This document shows positions 16,693 through 26,595 of a stretch of DNA of 64,000 nucleotides, in pieces (position 1 is the first letter of the stretch; each line of letters opens with the position of its first letter). Location of the stretch: the NCBI RefSeq assembly GCF_030813915.1, contig NZ_JAUSUJ010000004.1, positions 1 through 64,000 of the forward strand. Reading direction: 5' to 3'. The translations under genes and the position numbers were made by a program. The notes beneath the pieces were generated by a model, which worked only from the letters and a program-made list of their open reading frames with translations, had not been told where the DNA came from and did not search any database. Source of the DNA: Rhodoplanes tepidamans (lineage in GTDB: Bacteria; Pseudomonadota; Alphaproteobacteria; Rhizobiales; Xanthobacteraceae).

Positions 16693-17334
16693 ATGCGCCA
16701 GGAACGGCTTCGCCCCTCCCTCTTTCGGGCTCCCTTCGGCTCGCGCCGCGGGGCGCGGACGCGCGCTGTCGACGACGTTCGTCCGGACCGCCGGCGGCCT
16801 CGCGCGATCGTCGTTCTCGCCGCAGCCCTGGCGGTCGCGGCGATGGGCCGCGCCCCCGGCGGGGCGACCGAGCTGCCCACCGGCGCCCTGCCCACCGGAT
16901 CGGTGAGCGGCCTGCCGGTGCCGCGATTCGTCAGCCTCAAGCCGGACCGCGTCAACGTGCGGGCCGGGCCGACCAAGGACCACGACGTCACCTGGGTCTA
17001 CACCCGCTCGGGCCTGCCCGTGGAGATCACGGCCGAATACGAGAACTGGCGCCGCGTCCGCGACTGGGAGGGCGCCGAGGGCTGGGTCTACCACTCGCTG
17101 CTGTCGGGCAAGCGCACCGCCTTCGTGGCCCGGGCCAAGGGCAGCGACGACCTCGTGCCGGTGCGCGAGGATGCCGACCCCCGGGCCCCCGTCACGGCCC
17201 AGCTCGAGCCCGGCGTGCTCGGGACCGTCAAGCGCTGCGACGGCACCTGGTGCCGCTTCGTCGGCGACAAGTTCGACGGCTGGATCGCCCAGGAGCGGCT
17301 GTGGGGCGTCTACCCGAACGAGAAGGTCGACTAG
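16693..17334 (+). CDS. Exported SH3-domain protein
   Basis: A 213-residue protein from the ATG at 16693. An Arg-rich N-terminus precedes a hydrophobic segment (AIVVLAAALAVAAMG) acting as signal or anchor. Two bacterial SH3 folds follow: FVSLKPDRVNVRAGPTKDHD through EGWVYHSLLSG, and VPVREDADPRAPVTAQLEPG through FDGWIAQERLWGVY. Bacterial SH3 domains usually bind peptidoglycan or peptides, so a periplasmic cell-wall role is likely. The in-frame ATG at 16618 would only add a hydrophilic tail. Confidence 0.85.
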   Translation: MRQERLRPSLFRAPFGSRRGARTRAVDDVRPDRRRPRAIVVLAAALAVAAMGRAPGGATELPTGALPTGSVSGLPVPRFVSLKPDRVNVRAGPTKDHDVTWVYTRSGLPVEITAEYENWRRVRDWEGAEGWVYHSLLSGKRTAFVARAKGSDDLVPVREDADPRAPVTAQLEPGVLGTVKRCDGTWCRFVGDKFDGWIAQERLWGVYPNEKVD

Positions 17335-17382
17335 GGCGGAACGCTGCGGCCCTCTCGCGGTGGGAGAGCGTGCGCATGCCTC

Positions 17383-17475
17383 GGTCGTCCCGGGGCGGCA
17401 CGGCAGCGCCGAGCCCGGGCCCCGTACGCCCGGTCTCTCGTGAGCCACCACATAGGGGCCATGGATTCCGGGTTC
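17383..17475. repeat. Possible degenerate third copy of the palindromic element
   Basis: The words GGTCGTCCCGGGGCG, CGAGCCCGGG and GGATTCCGGGTTC occur in the same order and spacing as GTCATTCCGGGGCG, CGAGCCCGGAATCC and GGATTCCGGGTCC of the copy at 777-879. The right end is missing. This reads as a decayed, truncated copy. Confidence 0.3.
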
Positions 17476-17498
17476 AAACGACAAGACGCCGAACGAAA

Positions 17499-17523
17499 AA
17501 CGGCCGGGGGTCACCCGGCCGTT
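17499..17523 (-). terminator. Rho-independent terminator of irr
   Basis: AACGGCCGGG (17499-17508) pairs with CCCGGCCGTT (17514-17523) around a 5-nt loop. On the minus strand the stem is followed by TTTTT, 33 bp past the irr stop at 17556. Confidence 0.8.
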
Positions 17524-17555
17524 CGAAACCCGTTCGGAGAGGCCGCGGCCCGGTC

Positions 17556-18092
17556 CTACTTGCCCTTGGCCTTGAGGCGCACGACCACGTCGACCCGGCC
17601 GACCTCGTAGCCGTCCGGCAGGTCCGGCAGGGTGCCGATCTCCGTCTCGACCGTCGGGATGTCGACGAGGGCGTTCTTGTCCTCGAGAAAGAAGTGGTGG
17701 TGCTCCGAGACGTTGGTGTCGAAATACGTCTTCGAGCCGTCGACCGCGACCTGCCGCAGCAGGCCCACGTCGGTGAACTGGTGCAGGGTATTGTAGACGG
17801 TGGCGAGCGACACCGGGACGCGGGCCCGCGACGCCTCCTCGTAGAGCATCTCGGCCGTCAGGTGCCGGTGGCCCTTGCCGAACAGGATCCAGCCCAGCGC
17901 CATCCGCTGCAGCGTCGGCCGCAGGCCGACCCCCCGCAGCATGCTCTTCACGTCGTGCCAGGGGCACCCGTTCAGCTCGGGCCGCTGGGCGAAGAAGGCG
18001 CCCGCGTCCACCGACTTGCTGGTACCCGAACCGGAGCTGAGCGCCGGGGAATTCCTCTGCATTGTCACCGAACTCGCGTGCATGGCCGGCAT
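17556..18092 (-). CDS. irr: Irr, heme-responsive iron regulator (Fur superfamily)
   Basis: A 178-residue Fur-family protein. The heme regulatory motif GCPWHD (42-47) and the triple His HHH (131-133) are the two heme sites described for Bradyrhizobium Irr, where heme binding triggers degradation when iron is ample; their presence predicts the same here. The DNA-binding helix GLRPTLQRMALGWILF and PVSLATVYNTLHQFTD are typical. Irr represses heme synthesis and activates or represses iron genes under iron limitation. It is divergent from fabA, the usual rhizobial neighbour. The exact start is uncertain: ATGs at 18092, 18083 and 18062 all lack a strong ribosome site. Confidence 0.93.
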   Translation of the reverse strand: MPAMHASSVTMQRNSPALSSGSGTSKSVDAGAFFAQRPELNGCPWHDVKSMLRGVGLRPTLQRMALGWILFGKGHRHLTAEMLYEEASRARVPVSLATVYNTLHQFTDVGLLRQVAVDGSKTYFDTNVSEHHHFFLEDKNALVDIPTVETEIGTLPDLPDGYEVGRVDVVVRLKAKGK

Positions 18093-18134
18093 GAGACCGA
18101 ATGTTCAGACCATCATATCGACAACCCCCTGCTC

Positions 18135-18162
18135 TTGCAACCTTCTTGCAAATGCATCGCAA
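18135..18162. promoter_or_regulatory. Three direct TTGCAA-type repeats at exactly 11-bp spacing between irr and fabA
   Basis: TTGCAA at 18135-18140 and 18146-18151 and TCGCAA at 18157-18162 repeat every 11 bp, so all face the same side of the helix. They lie 43-70 bp upstream of irr and about 130 bp upstream of fabA. Likely a regulator array controlling irr, fabA or both. Which protein binds is unknown; autoregulation by Irr is one possibility. Confidence 0.5.
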
Positions 18163-18294
18163 TTCCGCGCCGCCGAACGTCCCCGTGGATTTCCGCGACG
18201 GAGCCTTGCGGCGGGCGGTTTGACCGCCCGTTGACGTGTGTTAGGGAAGGGCGAACCGGCTCCGGTGGGCGGGCGGTCGCGGGGATCTCACGGA

Positions 18295-18822
18295 ATGCAC
18301 AATCGTCGGTCGAGCTTCGAGTACGAAGACCTTCTTGCTTGTGGCCGGGGCGAAATGTTCTCCGAGGGACCGCAGCTGCCGCTTCCGCCCATGCTGATGT
18401 TCGACCGCATCGCCGAGATCGAGGAGAAGGGCGGCGAGCACGGCAAGGGGCTGGTGCGGGCCGAGCTCGAGGTCAAGCCGGACCTGTGGTTCTTTCCCTG
18501 CCATTTCAAGGGCGATCCCGTGATGCCCGGCTGCCTGGGGCTCGATGCCCTGTGGCAGCTGCTCGGCTTCTTCCTCGGCTGGCTCGGGGCGGAGGGCAAG
18601 GGTCGCGCCCTCGGCCTGGGCGAGCTCAAGTTCTCGGGTCAGGTTCTGCCGACCGTTCGCAAGGTCGTTTACGGCATCGACATCAAGCGCGTCGTCCGCT
18701 CCCGGCTGGTCCTGGGCGTCGCCGACGGCTGGCTGTCGGCCGACGGGTCGGTCATCTATCGCGCAATGGATCTCAAGGTGGGCTTGTTCCGGGATCAGGC
18801 GCCGCAGCCGGATCCGGCATAG
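18295..18822 (+). CDS. fabA: 3-hydroxydecanoyl-ACP dehydratase/isomerase FabA
   Basis: A 175-residue hot-dog-fold enzyme. Catalytic His70 in [13 protein letters not shown] and Asp84 in [13 protein letters not shown] occupy the same numbers as in E. coli FabA. It dehydrates 3-hydroxyacyl-ACP and isomerises trans-2- to cis-3-decenoyl-ACP, the branch point of anaerobic unsaturated fatty acid synthesis. The ATG at 18295 gives the normal length; the ORF extends upstream without homology. It heads fabA-fabB-fabI; fabB follows after 51 bp. Confidence 0.95.
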   Translation: MHNRRSSFEYEDLLACGRGEMFSEGPQLPLPPMLMFDRIAEIEEKGGEHGKGLVRAELEVKPDLWFFPCHFKGDPVMPGCLGLDALWQLLGFFLGWLGAEGKGRALGLGELKFSGQVLPTVRKVVYGIDIKRVVRSRLVLGVADGWLSADGSVIYRAMDLKVGLFRDQAPQPDPA

Positions 18823-18873
18823 CCCGGCACCGCGGACGGGCGTTGGCCCGCCGGCAAGTCAGGAATCGGAATC

Positions 18874-20091
<1,218 letters not shown>

Positions 20092-20293
20092 GCCGGCCTG
20101 GGCCGCGCCGTTGGAAAGGTCACGTCGTGTCGACAGAGATGAATCCACAGGGACGTCCCGTCGGCACCGCCGCCGTCACGACGCTGTTGCACGTCCGACA
20201 TAGAGATCCGGGGAGCAGGACCGAACGTACCGTCATTGGACGCGACCGCCGGACGGGCGAGCGGGCGAGCCGTGCGGGGGAGGCGGCGGAGAG

Positions 20294-21232
20294 ATGTCCA
20301 GCGACAGCAAGACGGCGGGACACGCCGTGGTTCGGTTCCCGCCGCGCAGGCCGTTCGTCATGACGGCCGAGCAGGGCGGCACCAAGAGCGGCCTGATGCT
20401 GGGCCGGCGCGGCCTGGTGATGGGGGTCGCCAACAACCACTCGATCGCCTGGGGCATCGCCAAGGCGCTGGCCGCCCACGGCGCCCAGCTCGCCTTCACG
20501 TATCAGGGCGAGGCGCTCGGCAAGCGGGTGAAGCCGCTCGCCGAGACGGTCGGCTCCGATCTCGTCCTGCCGTGCGACGTCGAGGATCTCGCCTCGGTGG
20601 ACGCCGTGTTCGACAAGCTCGCCGAGGCCTGGGGCGGCATCGACTTCCTGGTGCACGCCATCGCGTTCTCGGACAAGAACGAGCTCAAGGGCCGCTACGC
20701 CGACACGACCCGCGAGAACTTCTCGCGCACCATGCTGATCTCCTGCTTCTCCTTCACCGAGCTGGCGAAGCGGGCCGCCGCCCTGATGACCCATGGCGGC
20801 GCCATGGTGACGCTGACCTATGGCGGCTCCACCCGGGTGATGCCGAACTACAACGTGATGGGCGTCGCCAAGGCGGCGCTCGAGGCCTCGGTGCGCTATC
20901 TCGCCGCCGACTTCGGGCCGCAGGGCGTCCGCGTCAACGCGATCTCGGCGGGCCCGGTGCGGACGCTCGCCGGCGCCGGCATCGCCGACGCCCGGCTGAT
21001 GTTCAACTACCAGCAGCGCCACGCGCCGCTGCGCCGGACCGTCAGCATCGAGGAGGTCGGCGGCGCCGCCCTCTACCTGCTGTCGGACCTCTCCACCGGC
21101 GTCACCGGCGACATCCATTTCGTCGACTCCGGCTACAACATCATCTCGATGCCGCATCCGGCCGCGCTCAAGACGGTCGACGACGCCGAGAGCGCCGCCG
21201 AGGAGCGCGCCGCCAAGGACGCCGCGCAGTAA
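20294..21232 (+). CDS. fabI: Enoyl-ACP reductase FabI (first copy)
   Basis: A 312-residue short-chain dehydrogenase of FabI type. Nucleotide loop LVMGVANNHSIAWGIAKAL, catalytic Tyr176 and Tyr186 with Lys193 (Y-x6-K), and SAGPVRTLAGAGI are diagnostic. It performs the last NADH-dependent step in each elongation cycle. Start at 20294 has GGCGGAGAG just upstream; ATG 20360 would remove a 22-residue extension but lacks a ribosome site. The C-terminus is longer and more Ala/Glu-rich than in the second copy at 52222. It completes the fabA-fabB-fabI set. Confidence 0.94.
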   Translation: MSSDSKTAGHAVVRFPPRRPFVMTAEQGGTKSGLMLGRRGLVMGVANNHSIAWGIAKALAAHGAQLAFTYQGEALGKRVKPLAETVGSDLVLPCDVEDLASVDAVFDKLAEAWGGIDFLVHAIAFSDKNELKGRYADTTRENFSRTMLISCFSFTELAKRAAALMTHGGAMVTLTYGGSTRVMPNYNVMGVAKAALEASVRYLAADFGPQGVRVNAISAGPVRTLAGAGIADARLMFNYQQRHAPLRRTVSIEEVGGAALYLLSDLSTGVTGDIHFVDSGYNIISMPHPAALKTVDDAESAAEERAAKDAAQ

Positions 21233-21240
21233 GGACGTCC

Positions 21241-22242
21241 ATGGAGGCGCGCCCGGACTTCGGGTCCGACCCGCTGCCCGGGCTCGTCTGGGCCTTCCGG
21301 ATCCGGCCCGACGGCACCGCCGAGGAGCTCGACGTCGAGCGGCCGGTCGCGCCGGTGACGGACGGCTGGCTGTGGCTGCATTTCAGCCTCGTCGACACCC
21401 GCGGCTGCGCGTTCCTGCGCAGCTTCGCCGATCTGCCGCCGGACGCCGTCGACGCCCTCACGGGCCCCGACACCCACCAGCAGCTCCAGGCCGAGGACGA
21501 CTGCGTCTACGGCGTGTTCGCCGATCTGGGCCGCGAGCTCGAGGGCGTCACCGACGAGGTGCGGCTCCTCCACTTCGCCATGCGGGAGCGCTGCCTGGTG
21601 AGCGCGCGCCGCCGCGCCCTCAACGCCGTCGACGAGGTGCGCCAGGCGCTGCGCGCCGGCCGCCGCATCGATTCGCCGGCCACCCTGATCGAGCAGGTCG
21701 TCGACCATGTCGTCGACGCCATCGACCGCCTCGCCGACACGCTGGCGCTGGAGATGGACCGCATCGAGGAGCGCATCCTCGACCTGGAGACGACCGACGA
21801 GCGGCGCAAGCTCGGCGTGTTCCGCCGCACCACCGTGCGGCTGCACCGCCAGCTCGCCGGCCTGCGGGCGCTGTTCCGCCGCTTCGAGGAGATCGAGCCG
21901 GAGGAGCTGGCGCCGGGGCTGCGCATCGACGCCGTCCGCCTCTCCCAGCGGCTCGACGGCCTCGACCAGGAGATCGACGCCCTGCGCGACCGCGCCCGCA
22001 TGCTGCAGGACGAGCTGTCGAGCCAGCTCGCCGAGGAGACCAACCGCAACCTGCGCGCCCTGTCGATCGTCACCATCCTGTTCCTGCCGCCGACCCTGGT
22101 GGCTGGCTTCTTCGGCATGAACCTGAAGGGAATCGCCTTCGCGGAGGGCGAGGCCGGCTTCTGGGCCGGCGTGCTGGTGTCGGCGCTCTCCTCGCTGATC
22201 GTCTACATGCTGCTGCGCTGGCGCGGCCTCACGCGCGGATGA
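21241..22242 (+). CDS. ZntB/CorA-family divalent metal transporter
   Basis: A 333-residue protein with a cytoplasmic beta/alpha funnel domain, a long stalk helix region (about 140-270) and two C-terminal transmembrane helices. The selectivity signature GMN is in GFFGMNLKGIAF between the helices, and LSIVTILFLPPTLVAG precedes it. The N-terminal PGLVWAFRIRPDG and GWLWLHF patterns fit ZntB better than CorA, suggesting zinc transport. The start is 8 bp after the fabI stop, so it may be translated from the fabI transcript; the link to fatty acid synthesis is not obvious. Confidence 0.9.
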   Translation: MEARPDFGSDPLPGLVWAFRIRPDGTAEELDVERPVAPVTDGWLWLHFSLVDTRGCAFLRSFADLPPDAVDALTGPDTHQQLQAEDDCVYGVFADLGRELEGVTDEVRLLHFAMRERCLVSARRRALNAVDEVRQALRAGRRIDSPATLIEQVVDHVVDAIDRLADTLALEMDRIEERILDLETTDERRKLGVFRRTTVRLHRQLAGLRALFRRFEEIEPEELAPGLRIDAVRLSQRLDGLDQEIDALRDRARMLQDELSSQLAEETNRNLRALSIVTILFLPPTLVAGFFGMNLKGIAFAEGEAGFWAGVLVSALSSLIVYMLLRWRGLTRG

Positions 22243-22251
22243 GCGGCGGCG

Positions 22252-22665
22252 TCACGCCAGCGCGGTCGCCTCGACCTCGACCAGGAAGCCGTAATGGAGC
22301 TGCGGCACCGGGACGACGGCGCGGGCCGGACGTGACGCGCCGGCCCAGGCGGCGTACAGCGCGTCGAAGGCCGGCCAGTTGGCGATGTCGGTGACGTAGA
22401 CGCGCACCTGCACCAGCCGGTCGATGCCGCTGCCGGCGCCGGCCAGCGCGGCCGCGACATTGGCGAGCACCTGCCGGGCCTGCGCCTCGAACGGCGCGTC
22501 GGCGAGCTTGGTGCCGTCCGGCGCGATCGGCAGCTGCCCGGCCACGAACACGAAGCCGCCGGCCGTGACGGCGTGCGAATAGTGGCCGCCGGGCTTCGCC
22601 ATGCCGGGCGGCGCCACCGCCACGATGTCGCCCGTCGTCGCGTCGCGCGTCGTCTCACCAGCCAT
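22252..22665 (-). CDS. RidA-family deaminase
   Basis: A 137-residue YjgF/YER057c/UK114 protein: AGGFVFVAGQLPIAPDG, EAQARQVLANVAAALAGAGS, VQVRVYVTDIANWPAFD and the C-terminal Glu in FLVEVEATAL. RidA hydrolyses reactive enamine/imine intermediates released by PLP enzymes. Its start overlaps the end of the DSD1-type PLP enzyme gene by 11 bp, which supports a job of clearing that enzyme's product. The Arg in the YAAWAGASRPARAVV segment (the usual imine-binding Arg) is present. Confidence 0.9.
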   Translation of the reverse strand: MAGETTRDATTGDIVAVAPPGMAKPGGHYSHAVTAGGFVFVAGQLPIAPDGTKLADAPFEAQARQVLANVAAALAGAGSGIDRLVQVRVYVTDIANWPAFDALYAAWAGASRPARAVVPVPQLHYGFLVEVEATALA

Positions 22666-23803
22666 GAAAGCGTCTCCAAATCTGCTTTGTGTCGTTTCTC
22701 GTTGCGCCGTCGCGATCGACGACGTGATAGAGGTCGAACTGCGTCGCGGTCGCGCAGGCGTGGTTTGGCAGGATACGCAGCCGCGTGCCGACCGGAAAGC
22801 GCGCGGCGACGTCTGGATCCGCGACACCGTCGCGCCGCGCCACGATGCCGTGCTCCTGGTTGGCCCCGCCGACCACGTAGCCGTCCAGCACCGTGCCGGC
22901 CTCGTCGCAGACCGCGCCGTAGCCGTAGTCGACGGTCTGGCCATGGGTGCCGCGGTCGCGGCTCATCGCCATCCAGCCGGCGTCAGTGATGGCCCAGCCC
23001 TTCTCGGCCTGGTGGCCGATCACGGTGGCGAGCACCGACAGCGCGATGTCCTGGAGCCGGCACACGCCGACATTCGCCATCACCAGATCGAAGAACACGT
23101 AGACGCCGGCCCGCACCTCGGTGACGCCGTCGAGCGTCTCGGCCGACAGCGCCGTCGGCGTCGAGCCGACGCTGACCACCGGGCACGGCAGCCCGGCGGC
23201 GCGCAGCCGCGTCGCGGCGCGCACGCAGCCGGCGCGCTCCTGCTCGGCCATGCGGGCGAGCGCCTCGGGCGCGCTCAGGGCATAGGAGCTGCCCGCATGG
23301 GTCAGCACGCCAACGAGGGTCGCGCCGCCGTCCCGCAGCGTCTCGCCGATGGCGATCAGAAGGTCGTCGTCCGGCTTCACGCCGGAGCGGTGGCCGTCGG
23401 TGTCGATCTCGATCATCACCTCGAAGCCGTGGCGCTCCCCCTGCCCCTTGTCGACCACGGCGCGCGCCGCGGCGAGCGAGTCGACCAGGATCACGAGCCG
23501 GCAGCCGGCGCGCCGCAGCGCCAGCACCCGGTCGAGCTTCTGCGGCGCGATGCCGACCGCGTAGAGGATGTCGTCGAAGCCGGCGGCGAAGAACTCCTCC
23601 GCCTCCTTCAGGGTCGACACCGTGATGCCGCGCGCGCCGGCGTCGCGCTGCAGGCGGCCGACCGCGATGCATTTGGAGGTCTTCACATGCGGCCGCAGGG
23701 TCGCGCCCAGCGCCGTCACGCGGGCCTGCATGGTGGCGATGTTGCGCATCATCACCGCGTGGTCGATGACGGCGGCGGGCGTGTCGATGGCGGCGAGGGT
23801 CAC
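22655..23803 (-). CDS. DSD1-type PLP enzyme (D-amino acid aldolase/dehydratase/racemase-like)
   Basis: A 382-residue alanine-racemase-fold PLP protein. The Schiff-base Lys is in LRPHVKTSKC; the metal pair H-x-C is in LPNHACATATQFD near the C-terminus, as in D-serine dehydratase (DSD1) and D-threonine aldolase. EIDTDGHRSGV and THAGSSYAL complete the pattern. It probably cleaves or dehydrates a beta-hydroxy D-amino acid. Start is GTG at 23803 behind GAGAGGA, 9 nt after the Bug stop. Substrate among D-Ser, D-Thr or an aryl analogue is not distinguishable. Confidence 0.82.
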   Translation of the reverse strand: MTLAAIDTPAAVIDHAVMMRNIATMQARVTALGATLRPHVKTSKCIAVGRLQRDAGARGITVSTLKEAEEFFAAGFDDILYAVGIAPQKLDRVLALRRAGCRLVILVDSLAAARAVVDKGQGERHGFEVMIEIDTDGHRSGVKPDDDLLIAIGETLRDGGATLVGVLTHAGSSYALSAPEALARMAEQERAGCVRAATRLRAAGLPCPVVSVGSTPTALSAETLDGVTEVRAGVYVFFDLVMANVGVCRLQDIALSVLATVIGHQAEKGWAITDAGWMAMSRDRGTHGQTVDYGYGAVCDEAGTVLDGYVVGGANQEHGIVARRDGVADPDVAARFPVGTRLRILPNHACATATQFDLYHVVDRDGATRNDTKQIWRRFHGW

Positions 23804-23811
23804 GGGTCCTC

Positions 23812-24816
23812 TCAATCCAGTGCGGCGCCGAGCGCCTTCAGGGCCGGCACGTCGCGCGCGATCCCGTCGGCGATCAGCGTCGACACGGCCGCCGGCGCGA
23901 GGTCGTCGCCGCGCGGCAGGTCGACGCCGACCGCCTGCATCTTCGCCTGCAGCGCGGGCTCCGCGACGGTGGCGCGCAGCGCCGCGTTCAGGCGCTCGAC
24001 GATCCGGGGCGGCGTGCCCTTGGGGGCGAACAGCGCGCTCCACGAGCGGAAGCTCACCTGCGGATAGCCGGCCTTGGCGACGGTTTCGAGACCGGGGAGC
24101 TGCGGCACCGTGTCGTCGCTCAGCACCGCCACGGCCTTGACCTTGCCGGCCGTCACCTGGGCGAGCGCCGTGGTCGGCTGGTCGCACATGAAGTCGATGT
24201 GGCCGCCGACCAGATCGTTCATGGCCGGCGCGATGCCGCGATACGGCACGTGCGCGGCCGGCTGCTTCATCGCGGCGAGCATGATCACGCAGGCGAAATG
24301 CGCGATGGAGCCGACGCCGGCGCTGCCATAGGTCGTCTTTCCGCCGCTCGCCGCGATGTACGCCTTCAGCCCGCGCAGGTCCGACACGCCGAGGCCCGGC
24401 CGCACCACCACCAGCATGGGCGCCGTGCCGGCGAGGCCGATCGGCACGAAGCTGGTCAGCGGATCGTAGGGCAGCGTCTTGTAGAGCGCCACATTGGCGA
24501 CATGCGTGCCGATGGTGCCGAAGCCGAGCGTGTAGCCGTCCGCCGGCGCCGCCGCGACCTTGCCGAGCCCGATGGTGCCGCCGGCCCCGCCGATGTTCTC
24601 CACCACCACGGTGCCGCCGAGCGTCTCGGCCATGCCGTGGGCGACGGCGCGGGCGAGCGCGTCGCTCGGCCCGCCCGCCGGGAACGGCACGATGAGCGTG
24701 ATCGGCCGGGTCGGGAACGGGGCGTCCTGCGCCAGGGCGATCCCGGAGGGCCCGGCGGTCGCGGCGAGCGCAAGCGCCACGGCGAGTGAGACGACACGGC
24801 GGCCGATCGTGATCAT
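23812..24816 (-). CDS. Bug/TctC-family periplasmic substrate-binding protein
   Basis: A 334-residue exported receptor: signal peptide to about residue 30 (LALAATAGPSGIALAQ), then FPTRPITLIVPFPAGGPSDA, VVVENIGGAGGTIGL, KTTYGSAGVGSIAHFACVIML and HVPYRGIAP. No TTT membrane subunits are in the window. Its position between the HAD and PLP-enzyme genes, with overlapping or near-touching ends, implies it captures or senses the cluster's substrate. Confidence 0.92.
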   Translation of the reverse strand: MITIGRRVVSLAVALALAATAGPSGIALAQDAPFPTRPITLIVPFPAGGPSDALARAVAHGMAETLGGTVVVENIGGAGGTIGLGKVAAAPADGYTLGFGTIGTHVANVALYKTLPYDPLTSFVPIGLAGTAPMLVVVRPGLGVSDLRGLKAYIAASGGKTTYGSAGVGSIAHFACVIMLAAMKQPAAHVPYRGIAPAMNDLVGGHIDFMCDQPTTALAQVTAGKVKAVAVLSDDTVPQLPGLETVAKAGYPQVSFRSWSALFAPKGTPPRIVERLNAALRATVAEPALQAKMQAVGVDLPRGDDLAPAAVSTLIADGIARDVPALKALGAALD

Positions 24817-25448
24817 GCGAGGGTCTCCAGCCAGGGGATGAGCCGATCCAGCGTCGGCTGCTCGAGATCGGCCCGCGGCGCGCCGTCCGGCCGGGCGAGC
24901 CCGACGCGGTTGTGCCAGTAGGTGCGCAGCCCCACGGCCGCGGTGCCGAACAGGTCGTAGCCGGAGCCGGCCACGAAGGCGGCCTCGTGCGGCGCGACGC
25001 CGAGCCGGTCCAGCGCCAGGCGGTAGGGCCGCGGATCGGGCTTGTAGAAGCCGGCCTCCTCGGCCGTGACGACGCAGTCCCAGTCGATCGTCAGGCGGCC
25101 CGCGGCCAGCCGGCCGAGCCGCACCGAGCAGTTGGTCACCACGGCGAGCCGGGTGCGGCCGGCGAGCGCGTCGAGCGCCGCCTGGGCGCCGCTCCACACC
25201 GGCAGCTCCAGCCAGCGCGCCTCCAGGGCCTCCGGCGCGGACGGCGGCAGCCCGACCGCCGCGGCGGCCTCCTGCACCAGCGTCTCGTAGGCGACATAGG
25301 CGCCGCAGCCATAGGTGCGGCGCAGATAGTCGGCGCGCCAGGCGCGGCCGGCGGCCTCGGATCCGGCGGCGGCGTTCCACACCGTCCACGAATCGAGGAG
25401 CGCGGTGAGCAGATCGAACAGGACGGCCTTGGGCAGAGCGGAGGTCAT
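24813..25448 (-). CDS. HAD-family hydrolase (dehalogenase-like)
   Basis: A 211-residue HAD hydrolase. Motif I is AVLFDLLTALLDSW, with the nucleophilic Asp but Leu where phosphatases have the second Asp, as in the 2-haloacid-dehalogenase-like branch. Motif II is LAVVTNCS and motif III the Lys in EEAGFYKPDPRPY. The cap is an alpha-helical insertion. It starts the operon HAD, Bug, PLP enzyme, RidA; its stop overlaps the Bug start (ATGA type). Whether it acts on a phosphate ester or a C-halogen bond is open. Confidence 0.85.
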   Translation of the reverse strand: MTSALPKAVLFDLLTALLDSWTVWNAAAGSEAAGRAWRADYLRRTYGCGAYVAYETLVQEAAAAVGLPPSAPEALEARWLELPVWSGAQAALDALAGRTRLAVVTNCSVRLGRLAAGRLTIDWDCVVTAEEAGFYKPDPRPYRLALDRLGVAPHEAAFVAGSGYDLFGTAAVGLRTYWHNRVGLARPDGAPRADLEQPTLDRLIPWLETLA

Positions 25449-25519
25449 GGGCGAGATCGTAGCGCATCGACCCTCACCTGTGTTTAAATCAGATGCAACA
25501 ATCAGTTCAGCTGGATTGA

Positions 25520-26467
25520 ATGATCACGCTCGAGGATCTGCGCTTCGTCGAGGCGCTCAGCCGCACCGGATCGCTCAGCGCGGCGGCGCGCTCGCTCAAC
25601 GTCACCCCGCCGGCACTGTCGATGCGGCTCAAGCGCCTGGAGCAGGCGCTCGGCGTCGGCCTGGTGGTGCGTTCCTCGCGCAGCATGCGCTTCACCAGCG
25701 AGGGCGAGCATCTGGTCGCCGAGGCGCAGGCGGTGCTCGGCCGCATCGAGGCGCTGCCCGAGGAGCTGGTCGCGGCCGGACGACGCCTCTCGGGCCGGCT
25801 GCGGGTGGTGGCGCCGTTCGGCTTCGGCCGCATCCACGTGGCGCCGCTGATCGCCCGCTTCGCCGCGCAGCATCCCGCCGTGCGGGTGACGCTCGACCTC
25901 TCCGAGCGGCCGTGGCGCGAGACCGAGGACGCCGACGTGGTGATCCATATCGGCGAGGTGAAGGATTCGTCGTGGATCGCGCATCTCCTGGCGCGCAACA
26001 GCCGCTGGGTCTGTGCCAGCCCCGAGCACGTGCGCCGGCACGGCGCCCCGGCGCAGCCGCGCGACCTGCTGCACCACGCCTGCCTGTGCGTGCGCGAGAA
26101 CGACGAGGACGTGACGCTGTGGCGCTTCCGCAAGGCGGGTCGCAGCGGGGAGGGGCGCGCCGCCGAGGACCGCGCCGCGGCGCCGTCGCGGCAGGACGCG
26201 ATCCGGGTGTCGCCGGTGCTGACCAGCAACGATGGCGAGGTGGTGCGCAACTGGGCGCTGGCCGGGCTCGGCTACGTGCTGCGCTCGCAATGGGACGTGG
26301 CGCCGCTGGTGCGGCGCGGCGCCCTGCAGCGGGTGCTGACCGCCTGGGAGTTCGGCGCCGCCGACGTGCTGGCCCTGGTCCCGGCCCGCCGCGGCATATC
26401 GGCCCGCGTCACCCAGTTCGTCGCGTTCCTCGAAGCCGGCTTTCGGCCCCGCCCGCCGTGGCGGTGA
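25520..26467 (+). CDS. LysR-family regulator of the adjacent catabolic operon
   Basis: A 315-residue LysR protein: helix-turn-helix ITLEDLRFVEALSRTGSLSA with SLNVTPPALSMRLKRLEQAL, then a GcvA/AaeR-like effector domain (LRVVAPFGFGRIHVAPLIARF). An unusual Arg/Gly/Ala insert of about 25 residues (RKAGRSGEGRAAEDRAAAP) interrupts the effector domain. It diverges from the HAD gene with only 71 bp between, so it almost certainly controls that operon. Confidence 0.9.
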   Translation: MITLEDLRFVEALSRTGSLSAAARSLNVTPPALSMRLKRLEQALGVGLVVRSSRSMRFTSEGEHLVAEAQAVLGRIEALPEELVAAGRRLSGRLRVVAPFGFGRIHVAPLIARFAAQHPAVRVTLDLSERPWRETEDADVVIHIGEVKDSSWIAHLLARNSRWVCASPEHVRRHGAPAQPRDLLHHACLCVRENDEDVTLWRFRKAGRSGEGRAAEDRAAAPSRQDAIRVSPVLTSNDGEVVRNWALAGLGYVLRSQWDVAPLVRRGALQRVLTAWEFGAADVLALVPARRGISARVTQFVAFLEAGFRPRPPWR

Positions 26468-26595
26468 GGCCGGGCGCCGAGACCGCGGCGGAGCCGGCGC
26501 CCGCCGGTCGGCGACCGGGGCGGTCGCCCCGGCCGCCGGGTCCCGCGCGACGCGACGGGACCGGGGGGCAGCGTCGAAACGCGTGGACGAGACGC

